From an uncultured Eubacteriales bacterium (GTDB taxonomy: Bacteria > Bacillota > Clostridia > Christensenellales > Aristaeellaceae), in NCBI GenBank assembly GCA_902790175.1, contig CADAQZ010000012.1:19166-83165 (forward strand): a DNA stretch of 64,000 bases, written 5' to 3'. The position numbers and the translations under genes are program-made. Within the stretch, counting starts at the first letter, position 1, and every line of letters begins with the position of its first letter. Shown here in pieces: positions 34,170 through 42,670 of this stretch. The notes beneath the pieces were generated by a model, which searched no databases, was not told where the DNA came from, and saw only the letters and a program-made list of their open reading frames with translations.

Positions 34170-35360
34170 ATGCTGAAGGACAGGCAAATCGTGCTGGGCG
34201 TGACGGGCGGCATCGCGGCCTACAAGGCGTGCGACCTGACCAGCCGCCTGGTGAAACAGGGCGCGAAGGTGCGGGTGGTGCTCACGGAGCACGCGGCCCG
34301 CTTCGTGCCGCCCATGACGTTCGCCGCGCTCAGCGGCTATCCCGCCTGCACGGACACGTTCGCGCCCCGCATGGAGCTGGAGCATATCTCGCTGGCGAAG
34401 TGGGCCGACGCCTTCGTGATCGCCCCCGCGACGGCCAACTGCCTCGGCAAGCTGGCAAACGGCATCGCCGACGACCTGCTGACCACCACGGCGCTGGCGA
34501 CCACCGCGCCGCTGCTCATCGCCCCGGCGATGAACGCCAACATGTGGCGGCACCCGGCCACGCAGGCGAACCTTCAAACGCTGCTGAACCGCGGCGCGAA
34601 GACCGTCGGCCCCGGCGTGGGCCGCCTGGCCTGCGGCGACGACGACGTGGGCCGCATGTCAGAGCCCGCAGAGATCGTCGAGGCGCTGGAAAAGCTGCTG
34701 AACGGGAAGCGGGACTTCGAGGGCGTCAAGGTGCTGGTGACGGCCGGCCCGACCGTGGAGCGCATCGACCCGGTGCGCTACATCACCAATCGCTCCACCG
34801 GCAAGATGGGCTACGCCATCGCCGAGGCCGCGCGGGACCGCGGGGCCGAGGTCGCGCTCGTGTCCGGGCCGGTGAACCTCGCCGCGCCCGCGGGCGTGGA
34901 GCTCGTGCCCATCGAATCCAGCGGGGATTTGTGCGCGGCGGTGCTCGCGCGCGGCGAATGGGCCGACGTGGTGATCCAGGCCGCCGCCCCCGCGGATTTC
35001 ACGCCCGAGACGTTTACCGAGGGCAAGATCAAGAAGACCGGCGAGGACATGGTGCTGCGCCTCAAGAATACCACCGACATCGCCGCTGAGTTGGGCAGGC
35101 GCAAGCGCCCCGGCCAGGTGCTGGTGGCGTTCGCCGCCGAGACCGACGACGTGCTCGAAAACGCCCGCGGCAAGCTGGAACGCAAGAACGCGGACATGGT
35201 CGTGGCCAACGACGTCAGCCGCGCCGACGCCGGCTTCGGCGTGGACACCAACGCCGTGACGCTCGTCACCCGTGACGGCGAGACGGCGCTGCCGCTGATG
35301 CGCAAGCGCGAGGTCGCGGACGGCATACTGGACGCCGTGGCCGCGATGATCGGGGCGTAG
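34170..35360 (+). CDS. coaBC: Bifunctional phosphopantothenoylcysteine decarboxylase/synthetase
   Basis: 396 residues. CoaC flavoprotein half: GVTGGIAAYKACDL at the start, active His in RMELEHISLAKWADA, and APAMNANMWRHPA. CoaB half from about 185: VTAGPTVERIDPVRYITNRSTGKMG and PADFTPE. Makes 4'-phosphopantetheine for CoA in two steps. 1 bp separates its stop from priA, so they are co-translated. Confidence 0.97.
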   Translation: MLKDRQIVLGVTGGIAAYKACDLTSRLVKQGAKVRVVLTEHAARFVPPMTFAALSGYPACTDTFAPRMELEHISLAKWADAFVIAPATANCLGKLANGIADDLLTTTALATTAPLLIAPAMNANMWRHPATQANLQTLLNRGAKTVGPGVGRLACGDDDVGRMSEPAEIVEALEKLLNGKRDFEGVKVLVTAGPTVERIDPVRYITNRSTGKMGYAIAEAARDRGAEVALVSGPVNLAAPAGVELVPIESSGDLCAAVLARGEWADVVIQAAAPADFTPETFTEGKIKKTGEDMVLRLKNTTDIAAELGRRKRPGQVLVAFAAETDDVLENARGKLERKNADMVVANDVSRADAGFGVDTNAVTLVTRDGETALPLMRKREVADGILDAVAAMIGA

Positions 35361-35361
35361 C

Positions 35362-37584
35362 ATGTACGCGCAGGTCATCGTCGATCTCTCCGCCGAGGCG
35401 GTGGACCGGCAGTTCACCTACGCCGTGCCCGCGGGCATGGACGTTCGGCCCGGCCAGCTGGTCGAGGTGCCCTTCGGCCCCAGAACGCTGGAGGGCTTCG
35501 TGGTGTCGCTGTCCGGAAGCTGCGATTTGCCGCCGGAAAAGGTGAAGCCCATCCGCCGCGTGACGCGCGGGGAGCCCGCGATCCTGCCGGATCTGATGGA
35601 GCTGGCCGAGTGGATGCACGCGCGCTACCTGTGCAACCTGGTGGACGCGCTGCGGCTGATGCTCCCTTCCGAGATGCGCAGCGGCCGGGTGCGCGAGCGC
35701 ACGGAGCGATGCGCGCGGCTGAACCTGACGGAGGAGCAGATCGACGCCTTCGCCGCGGCCAATCCCCGCGCGAAGAAGCAGATCGAGCTGCTCATGCGGC
35801 TGCGCGACGGCGATCTCATGACGGCGCGGATCGGCGAGAAGTCCGCGCTGAAGGCGCTCGTTGACAAGGGCGCGATCGCGCTCTACGACCGCGAGCACCG
35901 GCGCACGCCGCACGTGATGCGCGGCGACGAGAGCACCGCCGACCCCGAGCTCCTGCCCGAGCAGAGGCGAGCCGTCGACCAGTTGACGGCGGCGCTGCCG
36001 GGCGGCGGGCGGTTCCTGCTGCACGGCGTCACCGGCTCCGGCAAGACCGAGGTCTACATCCGGCTGATCCGCCGGGCGCTGGAGGTGGGCAGGACGGCCA
36101 TCGTGCTGGTGCCGGAGATCGCGCTCACGCCGCAAATGGCGGCCTGGTTCCACGGGCGCTTCGGCGGGGACGCCGCCGTGCTGCACTCCGCGCTCTCCGC
36201 CGGGGAGCGCTTCGACGAGTGGCGGCGCATCCGCTCCGGCGAGGCCCGCGTGGTGATCGGCGCGCGCAGCGCCATATTCGCGCCGGTCAATAACCTGGGC
36301 GTGATCGTGGTGGACGAGGAGCACGAGACCAGCTACCAGTCCGACCACCGGCCCCGCTACGACGCGCGCGAGGTGGCCTGGAAGCGGGCCGATCAGCACG
36401 GCGCCGTGCTGGTGCTGGGCAGCGCCACGCCCTCGATCACCACCTACATGCGCGCCATGCCCGGCGTGCGCCCGGAAAACAGGCTGACGCTGATCGAACT
36501 GCGCCAGCGGGCGAACGGGCGGCCGATGCCCGAGGTGGAGGTCGTGGACATGCGCGGCGAGTTCGAGCGCGGCAACCACTCCATCTTCTCCGCGAAGCTG
36601 GCGGGCGAATTGCGCCGCTGCCTGGACGACGGGCACCAGGCCATGCTGTTCATCAACCGCCGGGGACACTCCACATTCGTGTCCTGCCGCGCGTGCGGCT
36701 ACGTCGTGAAGTGCGACCAGTGCGACGTGACGATGACCTGGCACCAGGCCGAAAACGCGCTGCGCTGCCACTACTGCGGCAGGACCCTCCCGCCGCCCAA
36801 GAAGTGCCCGAAGTGCGGAAGCAAGTACATCAAGTACTTCGGCGCAGGCACCCAGAAGGTGCAGGAGGAGGTCCGGCGGTTGTTCCCGGACGCGCGCGTG
36901 GCGCGCCTGGACATCGACACCACCCGGGAAAAGGACGCTCACGAGCGCATCCTCAGTCGCTTCAAGCGCGGCGAGGCGAACGTGCTGGTGGGCACGCAGA
37001 TGATCGCCAAGGGGCTGGACTTCCCGAACGTCGCGCTGGTGGGCGTGGTGGCGGCGGACCTGTCGCTGAACCTGCCGGACTATCGCAGCGTGGAGCGCAC
37101 GTTCCAGCTGATCACGCAGGTGGCGGGCCGCGCGGGCCGGGCGGAGGTGCCCGGGCGCGTGGTGGTGCAGACCTACGACCCCGAACACTACGGCATTGCG
37201 CTGGCTGCAGCGCAGGACTACCGCGCCTTCTACACCCGCGAGAGCGCCCACCGCCGCGCCGCGCTGTACCCGCCGTTTACGATGATCGCGCGGATCATCT
37301 ACAGCGGCCGAGACGCCGGGACCGTGGCGGCGGCGGCGCAGGCCGACGAGGCGCGCCTGGGCGCGTACCTGGACGAGAGCGGCGCGCGGGCGGACACCGT
37401 GCAACTGGGGGCCATGGAGGCCCCGATCAGCATGATCCGGGGCGATACCCGCTGGCAGCTGCTGATCAAGCTCTATTTCAAGGCCGACCTCGAGGCCGTC
37501 GCCGCGCGGATGCAGGCCCTGGCCGACGCCGCCCCCGACGGCGTGCGCGCGGAGCTGGAGATCAATCCGAACAGTATGATATAA
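35362..37584 (+). CDS. priA: Primosomal replication restart helicase PriA
   Basis: 740 residues. N-terminal 3'-DNA-binding and winged-helix regions, helicase Walker A GVTGSGKTEVY at about 227-237, DEEH (Walker B), and a zinc-binding insert with eight Cys between about residues 443 and 482 (CRACGYVVKCDQC ... CHYCG ... CPKCG). Restarts stalled forks. Located between coaBC and def as in Bacillus. Confidence 0.97.
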   Translation: MYAQVIVDLSAEAVDRQFTYAVPAGMDVRPGQLVEVPFGPRTLEGFVVSLSGSCDLPPEKVKPIRRVTRGEPAILPDLMELAEWMHARYLCNLVDALRLMLPSEMRSGRVRERTERCARLNLTEEQIDAFAAANPRAKKQIELLMRLRDGDLMTARIGEKSALKALVDKGAIALYDREHRRTPHVMRGDESTADPELLPEQRRAVDQLTAALPGGGRFLLHGVTGSGKTEVYIRLIRRALEVGRTAIVLVPEIALTPQMAAWFHGRFGGDAAVLHSALSAGERFDEWRRIRSGEARVVIGARSAIFAPVNNLGVIVVDEEHETSYQSDHRPRYDAREVAWKRADQHGAVLVLGSATPSITTYMRAMPGVRPENRLTLIELRQRANGRPMPEVEVVDMRGEFERGNHSIFSAKLAGELRRCLDDGHQAMLFINRRGHSTFVSCRACGYVVKCDQCDVTMTWHQAENALRCHYCGRTLPPPKKCPKCGSKYIKYFGAGTQKVQEEVRRLFPDARVARLDIDTTREKDAHERILSRFKRGEANVLVGTQMIAKGLDFPNVALVGVVAADLSLNLPDYRSVERTFQLITQVAGRAGRAEVPGRVVVQTYDPEHYGIALAAAQDYRAFYTRESAHRRAALYPPFTMIARIIYSGRDAGTVAAAAQADEARLGAYLDESGARADTVQLGAMEAPISMIRGDTRWQLLIKLYFKADLEAVAARMQALADAAPDGVRAELEINPNSMI

Positions 37585-37596
37585 ACGGAGGCAACT

Positions 37597-38073
37597 ATGG
37601 CAATTCGCAAGATCGTGGAAATGGGCAAGGACGACATACTGCGCAAGCACTCCCGCCGGGTGACGAAGTTCGACCGCCGGCTGGCCGTGCTGCTGGACGA
37701 CATGGCAGAGACCATGTACGAGGCAGACGGCGTGGGCCTGGCCGCGCCGCAGGTGGGCACGCTGAAGCGGGTCGTCGTGATCGACGTGGGCGAGGGCATC
37801 ATCGAGCTGGTGAACCCGGAGATCGTCTCCCAGGAGGGCGAGGCCATCAGCACCGAGGGCTGCCTGTCCGTGCCCGGGCGTCGCGGCACCGTGAAGCGCC
37901 CCGAGAAGGTGCGCGTGCGCGCACAGGACCGCAAGGGCAACCCCATCGAGCTGGAGGGAGAGGGCCTGCTGGCCGTGTGCCTGTGCCACGAGCTGGACCA
38001 CCTGGACGGCATCCTGTACGTGGACAAGATGATCGAGGACGTGACGGACAAGGTTGAAGAAGAAAATGAATAA
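37597..38073 (+). CDS. def: Peptide deformylase
   Basis: 158 residues. All three motifs: [18 protein letters not shown] and CHELDHLDG (HExxH zinc site). Removes the formyl group from nascent proteins. AACGGAGG precedes the ATG; its last 8 bp overlap the fmt start. Confidence 0.97.
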   Translation: MAIRKIVEMGKDDILRKHSRRVTKFDRRLAVLLDDMAETMYEADGVGLAAPQVGTLKRVVVIDVGEGIIELVNPEIVSQEGEAISTEGCLSVPGRRGTVKRPEKVRVRAQDRKGNPIELEGEGLLAVCLCHELDHLDGILYVDKMIEDVTDKVEEENE

Positions 38074-39022
38074 GTATCGTGTCGTATTCATGGGTACTCC
38101 CGACTTTGCGGTGCCGTCGCTGAAGGCGCTGGCGGAGGATGGGCGATATGACATCGTGGGCGTGATCACCCAGCCGGACCGCCCCGCCGGGCGCGGCAAC
38201 CGGCTGACGGCCTGCCCCGTCAAGCAGTACGCGCTGGAGAAGGGCCTGCCCGTCTACCAGTTCGAGCGCATCCGCAGGCCCGAGGGCGTCGCACAGATGA
38301 AGGCGCTGGCCCCGGACGTGTGCGTGACGGCCGCGTTCGGCCAGATATTGACGCAGGAGCTGTTGGACATTCCCGCCCACGGCACCGTGAACGTGCACGC
38401 CTCGCTGCTGCCGAAGCACCGGGGCTCGGCTCCGATCAACTGGTGCGTTCTGATGGGCGAGACCGTGACGGGCGTGACGATCATGCGCACCAACGCCGGC
38501 ATCGACACCGGCGACATGCTCAGAAGTGCGTCCACCCCGATCGGCGAAATGGAGACCGCCGGGGAATTGACGGTGCGGCTGTCGGAACTGGGTGCGAAGC
38601 TGCTTTCAGAGACCCTGCCGGATTACCTGGAGGGCAAGATCAAGCCTGTCCCGCAGGACCCGGACGCCGCCAGCTACCAGCCGATGCTGGACAAGGCCAT
38701 GGGCGAGGTGGACTGGACGATGGGCGCGACCGAGATCGCGAATCGCGTGCGCGGGCTCAACCCCTGGCCCTGCGCCTACACCGACCTGGACGGCGGGCGG
38801 CTGAAGCTGTACCTCGCCCGCGCGATGGATTGTGATGCGAGTGCCGCGCCCGGCACCGTGATCGCCTCGTCTCCGAAGGAGGGGCTGGTCGTGCGGTGCG
38901 GCGAGGGCGCGCTGGAGATCCTCGAGATGCAGGCCCCCGGCGGCAAGCGCATGGCCGCGAAGGCGTATCTGATGGGGAAGAAGATCGAAGTGGGGACGAC
39001 ATTTGGAAGAGTGGAGAGTTAA
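38066..39022 (+). CDS. fmt: Methionyl-tRNA formyltransferase
   Basis: 318 residues from ATG 38066, which overlaps the def stop; an in-frame TTG 12 bases earlier is possible. [17 protein letters not shown] opens the protein; the formyl-transfer signature is [16 protein letters not shown] with the catalytic Asn/His/Asp set. Uses 10-formyl-THF to formylate initiator tRNA. The C-terminal tRNA-binding domain is complete. A repeat insert (39018-39115) separates it from rsmB. Confidence 0.95.
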   Translation: MNKYRVVFMGTPDFAVPSLKALAEDGRYDIVGVITQPDRPAGRGNRLTACPVKQYALEKGLPVYQFERIRRPEGVAQMKALAPDVCVTAAFGQILTQELLDIPAHGTVNVHASLLPKHRGSAPINWCVLMGETVTGVTIMRTNAGIDTGDMLRSASTPIGEMETAGELTVRLSELGAKLLSETLPDYLEGKIKPVPQDPDAASYQPMLDKAMGEVDWTMGATEIANRVRGLNPWPCAYTDLDGGRLKLYLARAMDCDASAAPGTVIASSPKEGLVVRCGEGALEILEMQAPGGKRMAAKAYLMGKKIEVGTTFGRVES

Positions 39023-39115
39023 GAGTTGAGAGTGGAGAGAAAGAGCGCGGAAAGCCGCCAAAAGCCTTCCCCTATGGGGAAGGTGGCCCGCGAAGCGGGT
39101 CGGATGAGGTCTTTT
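39018..39115. repeat. Heptad array plus hairpin module in the fmt-rsmB gap
   Basis: AGAGTTA, AGAGTTG, AGAGTGG units are followed by AAAGCCTTCCCC-TAT-GGGGAAGG and CCCGCGAAGCGGG hairpins and GGATGAGGTCTTTT. The ATG inside GGATGAGG is the best in-frame start for rsmB, so the repeat seems to supply the start. Confidence 0.8.
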
Positions 39116-40504
39116 GACGCCAACGCCTCGAACCGAAATGCGAGCCGTGGCAAACCGCCTCGATCCCCTCGCCTCACCGCCCGCGACGCGGCGCTTCGGG
39201 CGCTGCAGGACGTGGCGCGGGGCGACGCCTTCGCCGCGCAGGCGCTGGACCGCCGCCTGGAGGAGGCGCGGCTGCATCCGGACGACCGGCGGCTGGCGGC
39301 GGGGCTGTTCTACACCGCGGTGGAGAACCGGCTGCATATCCAGTACATGCTCGACCGCTTCCTGGACCAGAAGCCGGAGCCGGTCGTGGTGGACATACTG
39401 CACCTCGCCGCGGCGCAACTGCTGTTCATGGACCGCGTGCCCGACCACGCCGCCGTTGACGAGGCCGTGAAGCAGGTGCGCGCCGCGCGCCGCGAGGGCT
39501 TTTCCGGGCTCGTGAACGCGGTGTTGAGGAGCCTGATCCGAGCGCGGGACGCTGGGGAGCTGGCGCTGCCCAACCGCGAGGCGGACCCGCTGGCGTGGCT
39601 GTCGGTGAAGTACTCGATCGCCGAGCCCGCCGCGCGGCGGCTGATCGACGCCTACGGGCTGGACGGGGCCGCGGCCATCGCGGGCTGGACGCCGCCCAGG
39701 CGCGAGCAAACCGTGCGCGTGAACCGCCTGCGCATGGACGAGGCCGCCTTCGAGGCGTGGCTGGACGAACAGCAGCTGAAGTGGCGGCGCGGCGCGGTAT
39801 CCGGCGCTTACATCGTCGAGGATGCGGGCAACCTGGCTGCACACGAGGGCTATCGCCGCGGCGTGTTCTCCATCCAGGGTCAGAGCGCCATGCTGGCGGC
39901 GCTGGCCATGGAGGTGAAGCCCGGCATGCAGGTGCTGGATGCCTGCGCCGCGCCGGGGGGTAAGACCTGCCTGTTGGCCGAGCACATGGGCACGTCCGGG
40001 CGCGTGTTCGCGTGGGACGTGCACCCGCACCGCGTGGAGCTGATCCGAGCCGCGGCGCATAGGCTCGGGCTCGAAAACGTGCGCCCCAGCGAGCGCGACG
40101 CCCGCCGGGTGCCGGAGGACATGAAGTTGTCGATGGACGCCGTTCTGGTGGACGCGCCATGCTCCGGCCTGGGCGTGATCGCCGACAAGCCGGACATCAA
40201 GTATCGCCAGAGCGAGGAGAGCCTCGCGGCGCTGCCGCCGCTGCAAAGGCAGATTCTGGAGGCGTGCGCCGCGGCGGTGAAGCCGGGCGGCCGGCTGGTG
40301 TACGCCACCTGCACGCTGCTGCCGGAGGAAAACGAAATGCAGGCGCGCGCGTTCCTGGACGCCCACCCGGAGTTTGTGCCGGATATGGGCGACGGCTGGC
40401 TGCCGGAGGCGCTGAAGCCCCGGCTGTCGGACGGCATGCTGCAGATCCGCCCGGACCTCGACGGTCTGGAGGGCTTCTTCATCGCGCGGATGCGGAGGAA
40501 GTGA
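39104..40504 (+). CDS. rsmB: 16S rRNA (cytosine-967-C5)-methyltransferase RsmB
   Basis: 466 residues if the ATG at 39104 is used. N-terminal NusB-like domain from about residue 28 (LTARDAALRALQDVARGDAF), then a Rossmann methyltransferase: QVLDACAAPGGKTC (SAM motif I), DAVLVDAPCSGLGV with the PC catalytic Cys, and YATCTLLPEENE with the second Cys. The first 25 residues have no family counterpart and come from the repeat module plus about 40 bp of unique DNA. The frame stays open further upstream through the repeats, so the true start is uncertain. Confidence 0.92.
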   Translation: MRSFDANASNRNASRGKPPRSPRLTARDAALRALQDVARGDAFAAQALDRRLEEARLHPDDRRLAAGLFYTAVENRLHIQYMLDRFLDQKPEPVVVDILHLAAAQLLFMDRVPDHAAVDEAVKQVRAARREGFSGLVNAVLRSLIRARDAGELALPNREADPLAWLSVKYSIAEPAARRLIDAYGLDGAAAIAGWTPPRREQTVRVNRLRMDEAAFEAWLDEQQLKWRRGAVSGAYIVEDAGNLAAHEGYRRGVFSIQGQSAMLAALAMEVKPGMQVLDACAAPGGKTCLLAEHMGTSGRVFAWDVHPHRVELIRAAAHRLGLENVRPSERDARRVPEDMKLSMDAVLVDAPCSGLGVIADKPDIKYRQSEESLAALPPLQRQILEACAAAVKPGGRLVYATCTLLPEENEMQARAFLDAHPEFVPDMGDGWLPEALKPRLSDGMLQIRPDLDGLEGFFIARMRRK

Positions 40505-40506
40505 AG

Positions 40507-40553
40507 GAAACGACCTCTTCCGACCTCGCAGGCCAGACGGAAGAGGTCGTTTC
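40507..40553 (+). terminator. Long perfect hairpin between rsmB and rlmN
   Basis: GAAACGACCTCTTCCG (40507-40522) pairs perfectly with CGGAAGAGGTCGTTTC (40538-40553), 15-nt loop. It begins just after the rsmB stop (TGA, 40502-40504). The tail TTTCTCC is only partly U-rich, so it may be a leaky terminator or an RNA stability element. Confidence 0.65.
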
Positions 40554-40578
40554 TCCACTCCCGAATGAAAGGACGCAC

Positions 40579-41649
40579 ATGGACAAGATAGAACTGCTGG
40601 GGCTGACCGGCGAGGAGCTGACGCGCTTCGTGGTGGACGACCTGGGCGAGAGCAAGTTCCGCGCGGGGCAGATCGCGGGGTGGCTGAACCGCGGCGCGGA
40701 CATCGATGGCATGACGAACCTGTCCGCCGCGCTGCGCGCGCGGCTGAACGAGATCGCCGTGGCTAACCCGGTGCGCATCCTCGAGAGCTTCAAGTCGAAG
40801 CTGGACGAGACGGAGAAGTTCCTCTACGCGCTGCCGGACGGCAACCTGATCGAGGGCGTGCTGATGCGCTACCACCACGGCGACACGCTGTGCGTGTCCA
40901 CACAGGTGGGCTGCCGCATGGGCTGCGCCTTCTGCGCCAGCACGCTGGAGGGCCGCGTGCGCGACCTGACGCCGGGCGAGATCCTCGGCCAGGTGGCGGC
41001 GGCGAACCGGCACATCCAGGCCGAGGACCCCGGGCGCCGCGTACACAACATCGTGCTGATGGGCAGCGGCGAGCCGCTGGACAACTACGACAACGTGGTC
41101 AAGTTCCTGCGCCTGGTGAACGATCCGAACGGGCTGAACATCTCGCTGCGCAACATATCGCTGTCCACCTGCGGGCTGGTGCGTCGGATGTACGACTTCG
41201 CCAAGGAGGGCCTGCCGGTGACGCTCTCGCTGTCGCTGCACGCCCCCAACGACGAGATCCGCCAGAAGATCATGCCCGTGGCCCACGCCTACCCCTACAG
41301 CGAGGTGCTGGCGGCCTGCAAGTACTACGTGGAGCAGACCGGGCGGCGCGTGATCTTCGAGTACGCGCTGATCAAGGACCTGAACAGCGACGTGCGCTGC
41401 GCCGAGGAGTTGGCGCGGCGGCTGCGCGGCCTGCGCTGCCACGTGAACCTGATTCCACTGAACGACGTGAAGGAGCGCAACCTCGCCGCGCCCGACCGCC
41501 GGACGGTGGACGCCTTCCTCAAGCGGCTCGAGCTCAAGCACATCTCCGCCACCGTCCGCCGCGAAATGGGCGCGGACATCGAGGGCGCGTGCGGACAGCT
41601 GCGCCGCAAAGTGCTCGACACTTTGAGGAGTGAGGAGAGTGGAGAGTGA
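40579..41649 (+). CDS. rlmN: 23S rRNA/tRNA adenine-C2 methyltransferase RlmN
   Basis: 356 residues from ATG 40579 with GAAAGGA upstream. Radical SAM motif C112-R-M-G-C116-A-F-C119, MGSGEPLDNYDNVV and the C-terminal segment holding the methyl-carrying Cys (GACGQLRR). Methylates A2503 of 23S rRNA and some tRNAs. The family MGMGEP is MGSGEP here, a small change. Same place in the string as in Bacillus. Confidence 0.96.
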   Translation: MDKIELLGLTGEELTRFVVDDLGESKFRAGQIAGWLNRGADIDGMTNLSAALRARLNEIAVANPVRILESFKSKLDETEKFLYALPDGNLIEGVLMRYHHGDTLCVSTQVGCRMGCAFCASTLEGRVRDLTPGEILGQVAAANRHIQAEDPGRRVHNIVLMGSGEPLDNYDNVVKFLRLVNDPNGLNISLRNISLSTCGLVRRMYDFAKEGLPVTLSLSLHAPNDEIRQKIMPVAHAYPYSEVLAACKYYVEQTGRRVIFEYALIKDLNSDVRCAEELARRLRGLRCHVNLIPLNDVKERNLAAPDRRTVDAFLKRLELKHISATVRREMGADIEGACGQLRRKVLDTLRSEESGE

Positions 41650-41944
41650 AGAGTGGAGAGTGGAGTTGTGGTGCAAATCCCTGCGGGATTTGTTTTGATT
41701 GAAACAGGACTTTACCACGATGTTTGTCACCCCGATCGCTGGGTTGTCCTGAACGGAACGTACAGATCCTTCGCTTCGCTCAGGATGACAGCGCTTCGCT
41801 CAGGATCTTGAATAAAAAGAAATCCGCAAGGATTTCAACCTGAACTCCACTCTCCACTCTCCACACTCCACTCTCGTTCACGCCCACGATACGCTCAACA
41901 ACCCAACCTACCATCTACGTACAACACCACTGGAGGTCACGCCC
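41650..41944. repeat. Repeat-filled gap before stp, no gene
   Basis: Direct heptads (AGAGTGA, AGAGTGG; from about 41632) face inverted heptads (CTCCACT units, about 41845-41876). Between are CAAATCCC-TGC-GGGATTTG and GAAATCC-GCAA-GGATTTC hairpins and two copies of CTTCGCTCAGGAT around GATGACAG. No open frame is seen. Confidence 0.82.
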
Positions 41945-42670
41945 ATGAAGGTCTACGCGATTACGGATATCGGCAGGATGCGCCCGATCAACGAGGACTC
42001 CTACTACGCGCCCCGGGAGGGGGAGCGCTTCTGCGCCGTGGCGGACGGCATGGGCGGACACAACGCCGGCGAGGTGGCCAGCGCGCTGGCGGTGCAGGTG
42101 TTCTCCGAGCACATGCGCGCTGTGGACGACATCACGGCCGAGGCGCTGCACGACGCCGTGGAGCGCGCGAACGACGCCGTGTACCAGGCGGCGCTGGAGA
42201 ACGCCTCGATGAGCGGCATGGGCACCACCTTCTCCGCCCTCGCCCAGGAGGGGGAGACCGTGTACCTGGCCCACGTGGGCGACAGCCGCATCTACCTCGT
42301 GCGCCGCGGGGCCATCATGCAGGTGACCACCGACCACACGCTGGTGGAGGAGATGGTGCAGAAGGGGCTCATCACGCCCCGCGAGGCCCGCATCCACCCC
42401 AAGCGCAACATCATCACCCGCGCGCTGGGCACCGAGGAGAGCGTGCAGATCGACATCGTGCAGATGGGCGCGCGCCCCGGCGACGCCTTCTTCCTGTGCA
42501 GCGACGGCATGACCAACTATGTGGACGAGCGGGAGATCCTGCGCACCGCCATGTCCGACCAGGCGTGGGAGGACAAGCTCAGGCACCTGGTGTCCATCGC
42601 GCTGGAGAACGGCGGCGCCGACAACATCACGGCGCTCTTTGCCGTGGTTGAGGAGGCGGACGCGAGATGA
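41945..42670 (+). CDS. stp: PP2C-family serine/threonine phosphatase
   Basis: 241 residues. PP2C motifs in order: DIGRMRPINEDS (metal Asp in NED), VADGMGGHNAGEVAS, MGTTFSAL, AHVGDSRIYL, LCSDGMTNYV and ADNITA. Dephosphorylates targets of the adjacent PASTA kinase in control of wall growth and sporulation/germination. Its stop overlaps the kinase start as ATGA. Ribosome site TGGAGG. Confidence 0.96.
   Translation: MKVYAITDIGRMRPINEDSYYAPREGERFCAVADGMGGHNAGEVASALAVQVFSEHMRAVDDITAEALHDAVERANDAVYQAALENASMSGMGTTFSALAQEGETVYLAHVGDSRIYLVRRGAIMQVTTDHTLVEEMVQKGLITPREARIHPKRNIITRALGTEESVQIDIVQMGARPGDAFFLCSDGMTNYVDEREILRTAMSDQAWEDKLRHLVSIALENGGADNITALFAVVEEADAR

Noticed and set aside
35266-38223. Open frame of almost 1,000 codons antisense to priA and def
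   Set aside because: Mirror of high-GC genes; no ribosome site, no domain, and priA/def/fmt are certain on the plus strand.
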